From NCBI GenBank assembly GCA_949752735.1, contig OX457047.1, forward strand, positions 17,626,707 to 17,690,706: a DNA stretch of 64,000 nt, written 5' to 3'. Position numbers and translations under genes: made by a program. This DNA comes from Lumbricus terrestris (Eukaryota > Annelida > Clitellata > Crassiclitellata > Lumbricidae). Positions 42,363-56,300 of this stretch are shown piece after piece. The stretch's first letter is position 1, and each line of letters opens with the position of its first letter. The notes under the pieces are model-generated. The model made no database searches and was not told the origin of the DNA. It saw nothing but the letters and a program-made list of their open reading frames with translations.

Positions 42363-45300
42363 GTTAGTAAAGTTTATCATCGACTTACTTTAGCATCTTT
42401 TGTTTCTTTCACTCTGATAAATTCGAAGATTGAACTGATTCGTGAACGTAATAGCCTGATTCGTGCACTTTTGGTGTCTATGGGCGTTGTAGAACTCGCT
42501 GTTATTTTCGCTTTTCGATGTATTTGTTTGTTTGTTTGTATGCGCACTTGTTATAGCGCCCCTTCAAGCTCTCTCTACTCAGAGGCGCTCCCGAATGCAG
42601 AGCGGACACTGCATCGGAGTTTCACGCCGAAGCGCTGAGCAATTGTGAGTGAAGGACTTGCCCAAGGTCCTTACGTGGCGAGGTGGATTCGAACCTCGAA
42701 CCTTTCGGCTTCAAGGCAACGACGCCACCACTAGACCACCGCGCCCCACGATTAGATGTAACTAAGTGGGTTGTTGAATTGCGGAAAATAACTGCCAGAC
42801 TAGTCTGTGCATTAGCTTTTAAAACTGCCTCCGCTACTGTTACCTCCATGTCCACTCGAAGCTTGATTTCCATATGTTCCTTTGGGTATGCCTATTGACA
42901 ACCTGCATACGAATTTGCAAACTGTACGCTTGTATTACTTTGTGATGGTGGTCAATAAGGAAGATTGATTGATTGATTGATTCTGCAATTCACTCACCCT
43001 CTGTCTTAAATCTACGAAAATGAAGAGGCTGTAAGTTTCATTTAAATGCTCTGTACTTAATTGTGACCAGCACACAAAGGCATCATATCACACCCGTCTT
43101 CATGTCACTCCATTTGTTACAAATCCTCAGACTGAATACATTTAAAAATTGTTTCGCTAACGTACAGCTCTACAATATTCCAAGGACAAGTATCTTAGAA
43201 CTGTTCACAGTGTAGCACCACTCCACCCGATAATCACCCAGTCTCAGTTTGTCTTTATCCCTGTCTTTATTCATCTCATGTTATCCAACCCAGTCATATC
43301 CTGGACTGCACAATGAATGTGGAATGGTCTCACTGAGCACTGAATTCGTCAATTTTTCGGCTTCTGCATCATCGTCATCATTCTCGCCACTCAATTACCT
43401 ATCAAACTATCAATCCTATCAAACTATCAATCCTATCAAACTATCAATCCTATCAAACTATCAATCCTATCAATCATACCCAGTTATGCTTTACATACTT
43501 TCACAGACGTACTATATTTGAGGTGAACTGATGTGAGCACATTTCTGTACTCTATCTGCTCGCTAAGAAGACAGAAAATGGGTAGACACCTTTGAGATGT
43601 AGATCTGATGCAGAATGGAGAGAATCGGCTTGGTGGAGCAAAGAATGAATGAGAAAATCTTACAGTTTGTGGAAGAAAAGAGGTCACTGATGGGCACTAT
43701 ACGTGGGCGGCAGAAGAAATGGACAGGGCACATCTTAAGGAGCGACACCCTACTAAGGGACATCATTGAGCGAAGAATGGAGGGGAAAAGGATGTGAGGT
43801 AGACCAAGAACCGTGTTGCTGGACTGGATGCTGACAGAGGAGGGATAGAGTGGACTGAAAGGAGAAGCACAGAACAGAGAAAAATGGCATTATTGGACAT
43901 ACGAACGAACCTCCCTGAGGGCAGAGAACGTGAAGAAGATTTGCTCTCCATAGTATAGGGAGCCCAATTATTGATGTAGCTCAATACTGACCTTTTATCC
44001 ACTTCTGAAAAGTAACCTTTAAGACTGCTAATTTGCATCTGTGTACATAAATGAATTAATGATTATGCAACGAAGAGCTGAGCAATGTTACTACTACAAT
44101 TTATGTTAATGTATTCTCAAATTTAAAATAAACTTTTAAGGATTGGAGTCTGGTGAAATTTTAAGTTGTTACAGAAATGTTCAGAGTGGTAAAGAGTTTT
44201 ATGCTGTAAAATTCCATTCTACACAAGCAAACCTGACAAATTGTGTAGGCAGTAAGAGACTTGATCTCTAGCCGGATGACAATTTTTCGGTGAGCTGGCT
44301 GTTACAGCAATATCCTGTTGTGTTTCGGGAAGCAGATGTAAGTGGAGACTTAAGAAGGCCATGTAGCTAGAGCTCGTGTGGGTGCTGGTAATTATAGATG
44401 TCCTGGTTTTCAAGTTCTGTAGGCTGACCTGAGTGAGTGGTATTACAAGATGGTAGAAGCTGTGGGTGGTTGTTGATCAAGTTGAAGATTCATGCCATGC
44501 TTTCATCTTAGTTTTGAAGATCGACTTCCAAAGCCATGATCAAGTGTATGTACTGTGTAGCCATAGGCTGAAACTTTTACAGGGTTGTACTGCATTGTTC
44601 ATATTTAGGACTGCGTTACATAGTTTAGGGCGTGGTGGTGAAGGGAGTTTTTAAGCCTCCAAACTGGGTCCATAGCAATTGTCTGGCGGACAGCAAAGTT
44701 ATAAACGTTTAGAATGAAATTAAGCGCAATTAGGTTCCATGGACTACTCTCTACTGAGTGTACTTTGAGCAGAGGCGTAGCGACCGCCCTCCGTACCCTC
44801 CGACCGGAGGGGGCCCCGCAAGAAAGGGGGCCCCGAAAGTGGCAACAAATGTAAGGTGTAGCTATAGGCTAGTGACATTAATTTTATTGACACTGATGCA
44901 TAATCCATGTTGGAAAGCACTGTTAGTTTATTACAGTCTGTATAGTGAAAAACCCGAATCACGGCTGCGGACCTTGTTCCCTCCGATTATTCAGCGTCAA
45001 TACTGCCTCCGACCACGTCCGCATAACTTTGAGTTGCCACCGAAGGACGATAAAAACTTTATTCCAAGAGCCCTCTATAAGTGTCTTCTCAACAAGCGAC
45101 TGCGTAACCCGTAGTACATCCCTTCCATGTTACTGAGTTGCGGTCTTGTCAACCTGTTTTTTCACATTAAACGAATATAGAACGACTTCAACAGCAGTAT
45201 ACATTATGAGTACGGAATACATGTGCACTGTGGTCCTATGCAGGCTATACATAATATGAATACCCATTATAATTCTATTGTATAAAATATAAATACCGTA

Positions 45301-48300
45301 TTCCAATTTCTGCATTGTAAGGGGCCCTAAGAGCCAAATTTTGAACGCTGAAAATGCAACGAATTTTCATAATTATGTGCATTACTGGATCAGGGCACTT
45401 TGATGCCAATTCTAGAAAATTTCTTAGTGAATAAATAATATCAGATTTAGAGCTTAATAATAATCACGAAACGAAATTACTTAGATTAAGCACGTCACAG
45501 AATTGCGTGTACCGAGTATGCCATTTTCTGCATTGCAAGGGGCCCTGCCGCCCCGGACATTATGTTCGGAGGGGGCCACGTTCATTGTTGCTACGGCCCT
45601 GACTTTGAGCATAGCCAGCAAAGTTATAAACGTTTAGAATGAAATTAAGCGCAATTAGGTTCCATGGACTACTCTTTACTGAGTGTACTTTGAGCATAGC
45701 CAGTAGTCGACATTGGAAGGAGTATGTGTGAGATACCTTGTGAGAGCCACGCCAATCCTATAGAACTTTGTATCATTGGCCATGGTGAAATGGTGAGATC
45801 TGTGACATTGAGTAAAATATATTAGGCCTGTCAGTTGGTACCAGATGGCCAGGCAGACTTGCCCCCTCCTCAGGTTAATGCATATGCTTGAAGCAGGACC
45901 AGAGAGGTGTTATGATTATTTAATCAGATCGTTGTAATAGTCATGAGGAGCACATGGCTAATATTTTTACGCTGTCTGTCTGTAACACGTGAAGCAAATT
46001 TCAAATTCGCCCAAGACGGACATCCTGTTGCAGGTGGCAGGCTCTGAATAAATCTTAGAAGCCTGCATATAGATGAGCTGATTTCTGTTGACTTTATAAA
46101 TGAGCTCAGCATTAATTGGCACATGATTGTGTGCATTACTGATCCAATGACTGAAAACAGACTTCCTGGTATAGGTCCTGTGCACTTCGCCATGGGCGGA
46201 GTTTATCAGGGGCTAGGGGGGCTAAGCCCCCCCCCAAGAAGACCCAGATTCAATTTTTTACTGTGTAAATGTTATCTTTTCCCGGGTTTACCCTCCCCCC
46301 AAAGAAGACTTTAGCCCCTCTAAGAATCGAAACCAAACTCCGTCCATGCACTTCACTTACTTTGAATTAGGTCTAAGTGCATATCATGAGTCCATGTGAC
46401 TTGTTAAAAAAAGTTTCTTACAAGTATCAGTATCCAATAGCCCTGTCAACAATGTGAGGTACGGTGGTAGAGATCTCCCTAAGAAGGAACCTAGCTGGTA
46501 TTTTACAGATATTTCAACGTAATGTTTTCTGTATTAACTACGTATGTATGTGTGAGCACTTTTTATGGTGACCAATGTTCAAAATTCTACTCAAATTTGC
46601 TCCCTACTGCAGCGCAAATACTGAATCAAAGTTTCATGCCGAAGCGCATGAGCAACTGCGAGTGAAGGACTTGCTCAGGGTCCCTGAACTGCTGGACCTA
46701 TCTGGAGTAACAGTAGATTTATAAGATAAATGGAATAAATTAGAATGTGGAATATGGACCCCCACCTATTTCTGAACTGCTGGACCTATCTAGAGTAACA
46801 GTAGATTTATAAGATAAATGGAATAAATTAGATTGTGCATTATTTTTTTATTATTATTTTTTGTGCATTTACTGAATTGAGTTGCAGTGTCCTTATAGTT
46901 AAGTTAAACATTGCAAATATTTCAAATGTTTTCAGATCGGACCAAACCCCCATTTCAATGCAGATGCTGCTGCTAAGCAGCTTAGAGATGCAATGAAGGG
47001 CCTTGGTAGGTTCACACACAGATTTATACGATGTAGTATATACTTATTTGTACCATGGTAGTTATGTATTCAAATGTTATTCTCCTTATATGATGTAGTA
47101 TAAATACTTATTTGTAGTTATGTATTCAAATGTTATTCTTGATATTTATTTGTAGTTATGTATTCAAGTGTTATTCTCTCCTTACATGAATTTGATTAAT
47201 TTCTAGTGTTCTATTATGCATGTTTGTGACAGAGCCTGTAGTTTAGTGCACTTTAAGTTCTTCAATACGATTTAGAAAACACTTCATTCTGTGACAGAAA
47301 GCCAGTTTCTCGCATTATCTAGTTTTTTGCGATGGTTTTAAATAAAAGTTTTGACTTGTTGACTACACTACAACTTGAGCAGCTGAGTTAAAGACGGACT
47401 GGAGACGGTACAAAATGAATGGGTGAATGCTGCAGTGCTCAATGGCAGACTATTAGCATGCATGGAATTGCACGTAATCACCAAGGTTTCCTGGTGAAAA
47501 TAAAAACAATTTTGCAGCCTTTTATTGATAATAAATGATTATTGATTGATTGATTGATTTGATATTGACTTTTTTAACTTTTGTAACTGTGAAGTTGGTA
47601 ATTCTGCATCTGGAAATAATCTGCTTGTAACACTTATCTCGTGTACCGTAATCAATTTTTTATGAACTGTCAATGAACTGTTGTTGGAGACGTTACATTG
47701 TAATTACCATACGCGTATATGAGCAATCTTAAGCTGTGCTGTGTTAAGATATTCGTAGTGCTACATGGATGTCTAACCTGCATGTATTTGAATTTTTGGA
47801 ATGCTGCCTGAATGTACAGGTACAAACGAGGATGCCATCATCAAGGTATTGGTTAGTCATGACACTCGTCAGCGCCAGGAGATCAGCTCCAAGTACAAGA
47901 CAATGTTTGGAAGGGTATGCTAACAATTCATTCTTCTGCCAAACTCACTGACCTATATGTAAAATGTCTGTCCCACTCAAACATTTAATTAGTTGCTTTA
48001 CCCTGTTCTTCATTGTCTTAAGGTCTTAGATTTGGAGTGTGCTTAAGGGTTTAGATGTGGAGTGTGTCTTTCATAGAACCATGTGAACTTTCGCAAACTG
48101 TCATCACTAGTTTTTCATTGTTGTTTTTGCAGACTTCTTATTACATAGGCTAAATCTCAACCATTGTGATGTAAGGTTTGCAGGGTTTCAAGCTGCTGTA
48201 AGACATAAATAAAAAAAATTCAAGTTTAGACATGCTGGTCTTGTTTAGAAGACATAGTTCTGGCAGTCCACTCGTTTTCTATGGTGATTGAGGTCTTTGC

Positions 48301-51300
48301 TTAGATGTTTATTAACCCAGTGTTCAATGGTGCGCTAAGGTGTTATGGTAAAGTGCCATGAAATTAGCGAAGTTTTTAGCTGTTTTCACAAAATTACAAT
48401 GTTGCTTTTAAAATACTGTAGTAATTCTGTTCAAAAATGACCTTTTAAATGATCCCAAAGATGTAGTTTTGGAGTTATGGAAGTCTGGCATTTTGGAATA
48501 AACACTTTGTCCTGAATGTGATCGAACTGTATAGGGTAGGATTGTTATCTGTTGATGAAAATCTGCTTCTTATTTGTTGCAATCTTGCATTTGATTGATG
48601 TGGTAGCCAAACAGGGATATTTATAACTTTGTATGGATCCTGTCGGTCGGTCGCTAGAACTCAGAGAGCTGAAAGCACAAGGTGACAAGGTGATGGGGTT
48701 ACCAGGGCATTCGGCTTCATGAAGTTGGCTTTGGGGCGGTGAATGCTGTGTGAGCTTGGAGTGTTAAACTTTCCCCTTGGGTGATATTTCTTACTCTTGG
48801 TCTGCTATTTTTTTAAGCTTCATGTTGAGGTCTTGCATTCGAATGAAGTTTATAAAATGGCAATTTGCACATTTGTATCTTCTTTAAAAGTAATTTTTGT
48901 TATGGTAGATTAAACTCTGCTGTAGTGTAGATTTGATCTGGTATAATTTAGGATTGCATGAATTATTTAAATCCTCTACACTGATAAAAGCATTGAATAT
49001 TATGATTGAGGTAAATGAGATTGAATTAATTAAGGTTTTGCTGTTGTTTCCAGGACCTGATTGATGATTTGAAATCAGAGCTCGGTGGTCAGTTTGAAAA
49101 TGCCGTTATAGCCCTGTTGACCCCAACAATTCTGTTCCTGGCCAGAGAACTTCATTACGCCATGAAGGTAAGTTCTCGTTAAAAGAACATGTCACTTATA
49201 AATGCAATAGATTTCTTGAAGCTTTCCAAGTTCCCACTAATTGACAATCATTCACTTTTAGCCCATTGTGAGCATGAGATCAATATTTTGAGTTAAAAGC
49301 AATTATGTTTTATTAATTGTTCGTATGTTTATGAACTTTTCTAAAAAGGTTTTGGAGTCTTCCAATTCACATCTGGCTAGTTTAATTAAAGTTGGGCTCT
49401 AAGAGATGAAGGTTATTTACATGTATGAATGAACTAACTGTCCTTGTCCTGCACCCTTACAGGCAGGGGTGTATTCTGGTTTTTTGAGGTTGAGTACAAG
49501 CTGCCGCTGAGAAAAATCAACTCTTTGGGGGCCAGAAATTTCTGACGTTTTTTAGTGATCAGAATTTCTGATGACCTTTTTTCCACCCGAAAAACCTTCA
49601 TCATGGCCTAAAATGCTCTAATTTAATGAGTTTTTCCCCCATAAATCGCGATTTTTCTTGCGTATGCTCACTTGATCCTTGTGAGGTGAGTATACACTGT
49701 ATACCCGCGTATACCATTGTTTTCTGAAGTGAGCGCATTTTTTTCACGGAGGTGAGTATACACTCTATACCTGCGTAAGTGTGTATACCACAGAGTACAG
49801 CCCTTCTGCCAGGTGGAATTTGGTTTGCAAACTGATTTCATAGCATCAAGTCACATAGCCTGGCATGGTTTGTCCTAGCAAAACCAGAGGCATGATTTTC
49901 TAGCCACAAGCAGCATCTGACCAGGTTTAGCATTGTTTGAAAGACCTGCAGAGCATATAGTATGTTTAGCAAACCGGAGTGATGATTGTGTTCATCCCAA
50001 GGTATATGCAGATCTGCATCATAATAACATGTAGTTGACTATAATAGGGACACAAGTGCACCCAACACAACTTGAAGTTTATGGGAGACTGTGCTTAGGA
50101 GCAGAGTTGACTCACACTCCCTTAAGAAATTTTTGATCAAGCAGACGCTGTAAGATAGTGATTTTATTTGTGCATTGAAGTTCAAATGACAGTAATTGAG
50201 ATTCAGCGCAATCGATTAGGAAATCTTCGAATGGATGTGAAAATTTAAGTGATTTGGATTAGAAGAATTGATTACCTACTTATTATAATCAATCGCTGAT
50301 GCAACATTTGGGCTAAATATTAATTATTATCTGTATGCGCGTGTTTATCTGAAACTATAGGCACGCCCATACATCTTTGATATCAGTCATTTCATTACAT
50401 ACTGGGTACTTATCTGCTTCACGCTTCTATCTCATAGTCTGTCGGTCTGGTCGGTCTCTGTCTAAAGTGTTGTCAAATTGATCTCCCAATTTTATTTGTT
50501 AATAGGCTATGTTTATTTTATTTCTCCATATCTATAGTGACCCTCCAAGCTCTCTATTCAGAGGCATCCCAACTACAGCATGGACCATCGGACACTGCAT
50601 CGGAGTTTCACACCGAAGCACCCGAGCAATTGCTAGTGAATTTCTCAAGGTCCCTACATGGCGGTTTGAGGTTATTCAAACCCGTAACCCTCTGGATGCA
50701 AGGCATGAGCATACCCACTGCACCACCGTGCCCCACGATTTTGACCTGATTGTGTTTGAATTTGGTTAATGAAGCTCTGTTCACTTTTGCTGTAAAATCT
50801 TTCTGATTAATAATTAATATATTTTACTGTCAGGGTGCAGGGACTGATGAGTCAGTTTTGATTGAGATCCTTGCAACAAGATCAAATGCAGAGATCAAAG
50901 CAATCAGAGCTGCATACGAGACAGGTAATAACGTTAATCATCCATAAATAATGTTGATGATGATGATGATGGTGCTGTGCCCGAAGGCAGGTTCATTGGC
51001 TTTGACGCCCCTGGGGATGAGGTGAGTGAGGTGGTTTCCCGTTGCCTTCCCCACAGACAATGGTGGGTAAGCAACTTGCCCAAGGTCGCTCCGTAGGAGC
51101 TTGCGCCCCTGCGTCCCACACGTGCTAGCCCGAGATATCTAAATCTCTGAATGTCAACTCCCAGCCCGGGGCTTGAACCACAGTCCGTTGCAACCAACAG
51201 ACGAATGCAGCTGTCGCTTACCGGTGTAGCTAACTAGGCCAACAAATAACGTTAATCATCTATAAATAGCAGTGGTCATCCATTAATAACGTTAGTCATC

Positions 51301-53360
51301 CGTAACTAGTTCATCAGTTTCCGTTTCCTTTTCATCATTTGACATTTGTAATCATTCACGAGAAATCTTCCAAAGTTGAAAATTTGATATAAAGAGTTTA
51401 ATTTTGTTTTAAATACTGGTTAAGTGGGGCGAAAACAGAATCTTTGTATCTTTTGAAATAGAAAGTTTTGAATTTTTCAGGAATTAAAACCTTAGCATCT
51501 TGAGGAATTGTTTTAGCGAGAAATCGCCAGTTGAAAATTACCGTCATTGCGTGAACTATTCAAATTGATCAGATTTTTAAACGTAATTTATTGGCAAGTT
51601 CTAAATTTAGAAACTTCTTCTCTGTGTAATGGTATCCATGGTATTTCATCATGCCCAGTAAATTTTTTATCCATGCACAGTGCAAATGCTTTTGTGATTT
51701 TTCTTTAATTTTTTTCGCTGGTGTGTATTTTCTCGTTACTTTAGAGTACAAGCAGACGCTTGAGCATGATATTGAGCATGACACGAGTGGAAGCTTCCAG
51801 CATCTTCTCGTGTCGCTGTGCAATGCGTCTCGTGATGAGAATCCAAATGTGGACGGAGGTCGTGCGAAGAAGGACGCTCAGGACATCTTCGAGGTTGGAT
51901 TTCTGTTTCATTCTCAGAACATCTTTGTTAAAGATGTTGTCTGAAAGCAGCAGCAGTAGTAAATAAGTGTTCATGTAAAACCCGTTTGCTGTCTTTTAAT
52001 GTATCTGTGAAATATAAAAATGAGCTAGGGTCGATATACTTAAATTGTCGTGGCACATACAGTCATACACCAGACTCACGTGCATTCATGTTGTCTCATT
52101 GAGCCCTATCTATGTTCTGTAAGGCAGAGTAGGTAATGACGTCACAGTGGTTATACCTCTGTGATTACCATGAGTACTATGCTTTATATTAAGACAAAAT
52201 CATTAGGCCAAAAAAAATAATGTTGTGTTTCCGGTAACCCGACCGACCCTCTTTTATTGCCGCGACTCAAATAATTTTGTAAAAAAATTTTATTTAAAAA
52301 AAAATTTATGAAAAAAAAATTTTCTTAAAATTTTTTTTATCAAAATTTTTTGAGGACATAATACGGTGACATTGCCTTCCGTATAGAGTTGGATCTTAGG
52401 CAAAAAATGTTGTGTTCCCGGTAACCCAACCGACTCACTTTTATTGCAGCGACTCGGAAAATTTTGCGTAAATTTTTTATTTACATTGACATTGCCTTAG
52501 AGTTTCACGCCTGCCTAACTACTTCCTGGCTGCCAGTCTTGAGAAACCTCGAGCCTTATCATTCTCACTTGAGTCACCTCTAACGGTGACTAGGGAAAAT
52601 AAATCTAGCAACCTCTAGGTGTAACTAGTCACAGGCTCGGCCAGTCTGGAACGACCCCTAGCAGTGATGTTCTGTTCGCACTCATCTTCCCCTTCCCTTC
52701 CCACTTTATCTTACCAGAAAGGATGTCAACAAAATGAAATTAATAGAATTGTTTTCTAGAGCAATTTTAGGTACAGGGAAATAGGCAGTTTATACTTGCT
52801 TAGAACACATACTTTGTTGCAGCGTGTACCTATATGCAAAAAAAGAGTATTTCGGTATAATTTTTCGTATAGTCACTGTATAAAAATATTTTACCAAAAT
52901 AAAAATATTTTTCGACCTACCTACCCAATTTTTTTAGCTCTGTTACCGGAAACACAGCATTATTTTTTTGGCCTTATTTAAGACAGACTTAAATTGCCAA
53001 CAGTGTTAACACTCATGGTGTCACTAACACCAGTAGCAATATTTCCAGTTATGAATATTGATTTAACAGTGTTAACACTCATTTTGTCACTAACACCAGA
53101 AGCAATATTTCCAGTAATATTTTTGTTGTTATGAATGGTGATTTAATCTGCAGTTTGTACGCTATCCTTATATAGCTAAATCGACTTTGAGAAAGAATTT
53201 CTTTTTCTTAAGGTGTAATCTTGTAACGCTGTTTTCTTTAAGGAAGCAATTTAAATTTTAACACACAACTGTGATGATTATGATGGCAATAAAGTTATTT
53301 ATGACAATGACTGATGATTAAGTGATTGGTAAAAGTGATGATTAGTAAGTTGTGGCGAGC

Positions 53361-53394
<34 letters not shown>

Positions 53395-56300
53395 ACGTTT
53401 GTCTGTCTCTGTCTGTCTATCGCTCTTAGCGAGTAAATTTGTGTTTTAAAATAAACTGTTACATTCTGAACATCTTTCTTCAGCTGTAGTTTTAATCTTG
53501 TTTGGTATCTAATGGTGGATTTCATGACTTTTGTATTATCTGCATTTGTACATGCTCCTTCATCTTACTCTATTATGAGAACTATGACTTCATTAAGGAG
53601 GCCATCTTCAAGTTGTTGACTAACAATAATAGAACAAGATATGAGTGGTTCTCGAGGTTTATGATTGGTGTTTTAACCGCTGCAAATTAACACTGAATGC
53701 TGATATGACTGTGTGTAGGCTGGGGAGAAGCAGTGGGGTACTGATGAAGCTGCCTTCAACCTGGTCCTCTGCACTCGTAGCTTCTCACAGTTGAGAGCCA
53801 CATTCGAAGCGTATCGAGCTGTTTCAGGAAAGGGAATTGGCGACTCGATTAAAAGTGAAACGAGTGGCGCACTGCAGGAGGGATTTCTCGCTGTTGGTAA
53901 GTGCTTTCGTCATTGATAGAGTCACAACTTAACAGAGGTTGTAAGTGCCTTCCTGTCTCATCTGGAGGATTTGCACAAAGCTCTGTTTTGGACGACTTTT
54001 GCGCATATTGTTGATGCTATTCCACATGGCTCACTCATATTAAATGCTCATCCTTAATTGACCATCACCTTTACGCTGAAGTGTAATTGCAGACAATGGC
54101 AGCTGTGACAAGGACGTAAGAGTCAGAATAGGAAAGGCCAATGCCACGTTTGGAGGATTAAACAACATATGGAGGAATAAAGGATTAAGCCTGACAACAA
54201 AGACAAGATTATACAAAGCCTTGGAGTTCTGACAACATTGCTCTGTGGTTCGGAGACATTGTCTGTGGCTAGAGTTAATCTGAAGAAGTTAGAGGCGGCA
54301 CATCGTAAATGGCAGAGGAGGATAATAGGGGTCACTTGGAGAGATAAGATAAAGAATGAAGATATAAGGAAAAGAACGTCTCTGTAGAAAATGGAGATCG
54401 CATCTGCGCTGGCTGGGTCATGTACGCAGATCAAAACGAAAGAATTCCAAAACAGGCACTGGACACCAATGGTATGGAAGAGAAAACACGGGAGACCGAG
54501 AAAGACGTGGCGAGACACGATCACTCAATATCTGGACGATGGTGGAATGACTTGGGATTAGGCAGAGAGGATTGCGGAGGACAGAGTGGTGTGGAGGAGC
54601 TGTGACGCCCGATGTGCTACCAGTGTGAGGAAGGACTAAGTAAGTTTACGCTGATGAAACTAATCCATCTGCGATATCTGTTTGCCACTTGCGCTGTGCC
54701 AACCATTTCGACCCATTTGTCTCTGGTGGGGCTTAGCTCAGAGCCAGGCATTTGCTGTGATAAGTCCCTGCAGTGCCTGCACATGGAATGGCTTTCCCCC
54801 TCTTCTACGGGCTAAGCTCATTTTTTCCAGAACTTTGAAACTCCTTCTGTTGTGATTGAGTTGTACAGATTTTTTAATTCATGTAGTCCAGATTTGCCAC
54901 AGGCATTTTGTGAAATCTGAAAAGTCAAAACTGTTCTTTTTGCTGTGCTGGAAGGCCTCTGAGTAGTCCCATTGAAGAGTTAGAGAAATTTATGAATGGA
55001 TGAACAAACGACTGACTTCGTTTGATTTTCATATTAAACTTTGAAACATTTACTCTCTGCTTGGTGATGGTTATTGCAGTTTAACATCACTGTGGTAACA
55101 AAGACCATTAGTGCAACCAGTGCGAAGTTACACTGCTTATTTTATGAAGTCCAAATATAGCAGTCCTTTTGCTTCATGACTCTTAGACAATATAGTTTTA
55201 TGTCTTTGTTGACTTTACTTGAGTTGAGCTGCTAAAAAAATAAATCCTCTAAGCTCATCATCCGTGAATTTAAATTTAAGAACAACACTCACAAATTATG
55301 GCAAATGACCCAACAACCAAGGTTTTATTACCAATTTTCATTGTGGGGCAGGTCTATTTTGTCATTGTAATTGGTCTTCTTGAGTGGAGTCCTTGTGTGT
55401 TCTGTTGGTTACAGTTTTGCACTGGTCTCTGATTTAAGGTGAATCAATTGAATTGACAAAAAACCAAGAATTTAGTTGTTTTGATAAAATGCATAAATTC
55501 GATTATAAAGACTGGATAACATCTAGATATATTTGTCCATTTGGCTAGGACGAATCATATCGGATGTAGGGCCGTCCATCTGGAGTGATCTCCCTTCAAA
55601 GCAACGTTTATTACATCTGACTAATCAAGTTTTGTTTCATATATCTCAGGTCTTTTCTTTTGCCGTGGCTCTCAAGTCTTTTCTTTTGCCGTGGCTGGGC
55701 TGAAAGTGCTCCTGACTAGATATCTTGTCCGTTGAATGAATGAATAAAAAATGTTGCCGCATCTTTCCAGGTCTCGCATTATACAGATCTATGACATTTA
55801 TGAAATCTGTCCATGCCCCATGATTTTTAAATTTTTAGTGATTTAATTGATTCTGTTTTGCTGTAATTTAATTTTTAGGCAAGTTGTTATTATTGTTTCT
55901 TTTGCAGTGGATTTTGTGTGGGATTCTCATCTGTATTTTGCTCAGCGTCTTTACAAGAGCATGAAAGGAGCTGGAACAGATGATGCATCTCTGATTCGAC
56001 TCGTTGTCACGCGCTCAGAGGTTAGTTCAGATTTGCAGAGGCAAGGAGAGGTTTTGTATTCACAAAGAGAGGCTCAGTAAATGTCTTTAACTCCGTATCA
56101 TTATCACGCGCTCAGAGGTTAGTTTAGATTTGCAGAGAGAAAAAGAGGTTTTGTATTTACAAAGGGAGGCTCACTAACTGTCTTTAACCCTGTATCATTG
56201 TCACATGCTCAGAGGTTAGTTCAGATTACAGATGGAAAGAGAGGTTTTGTATTTACAAAGGGAGGCTCAGTAAATGTCTTTAACCCCGTATCGTTGTCAC

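Noticed and set aside
42700..42749. tRNA gene suggested by A- and B-box sequences
   Set aside because: The boxes belong to the head of a tRNA-derived SINE. No tRNA cloverleaf with proper acceptor stem follows.
44758..45114. 118-codon + frame
   Set aside because: It starts before and continues into the CAGAGGCGTAGC element. No domain, so not treated as coding.
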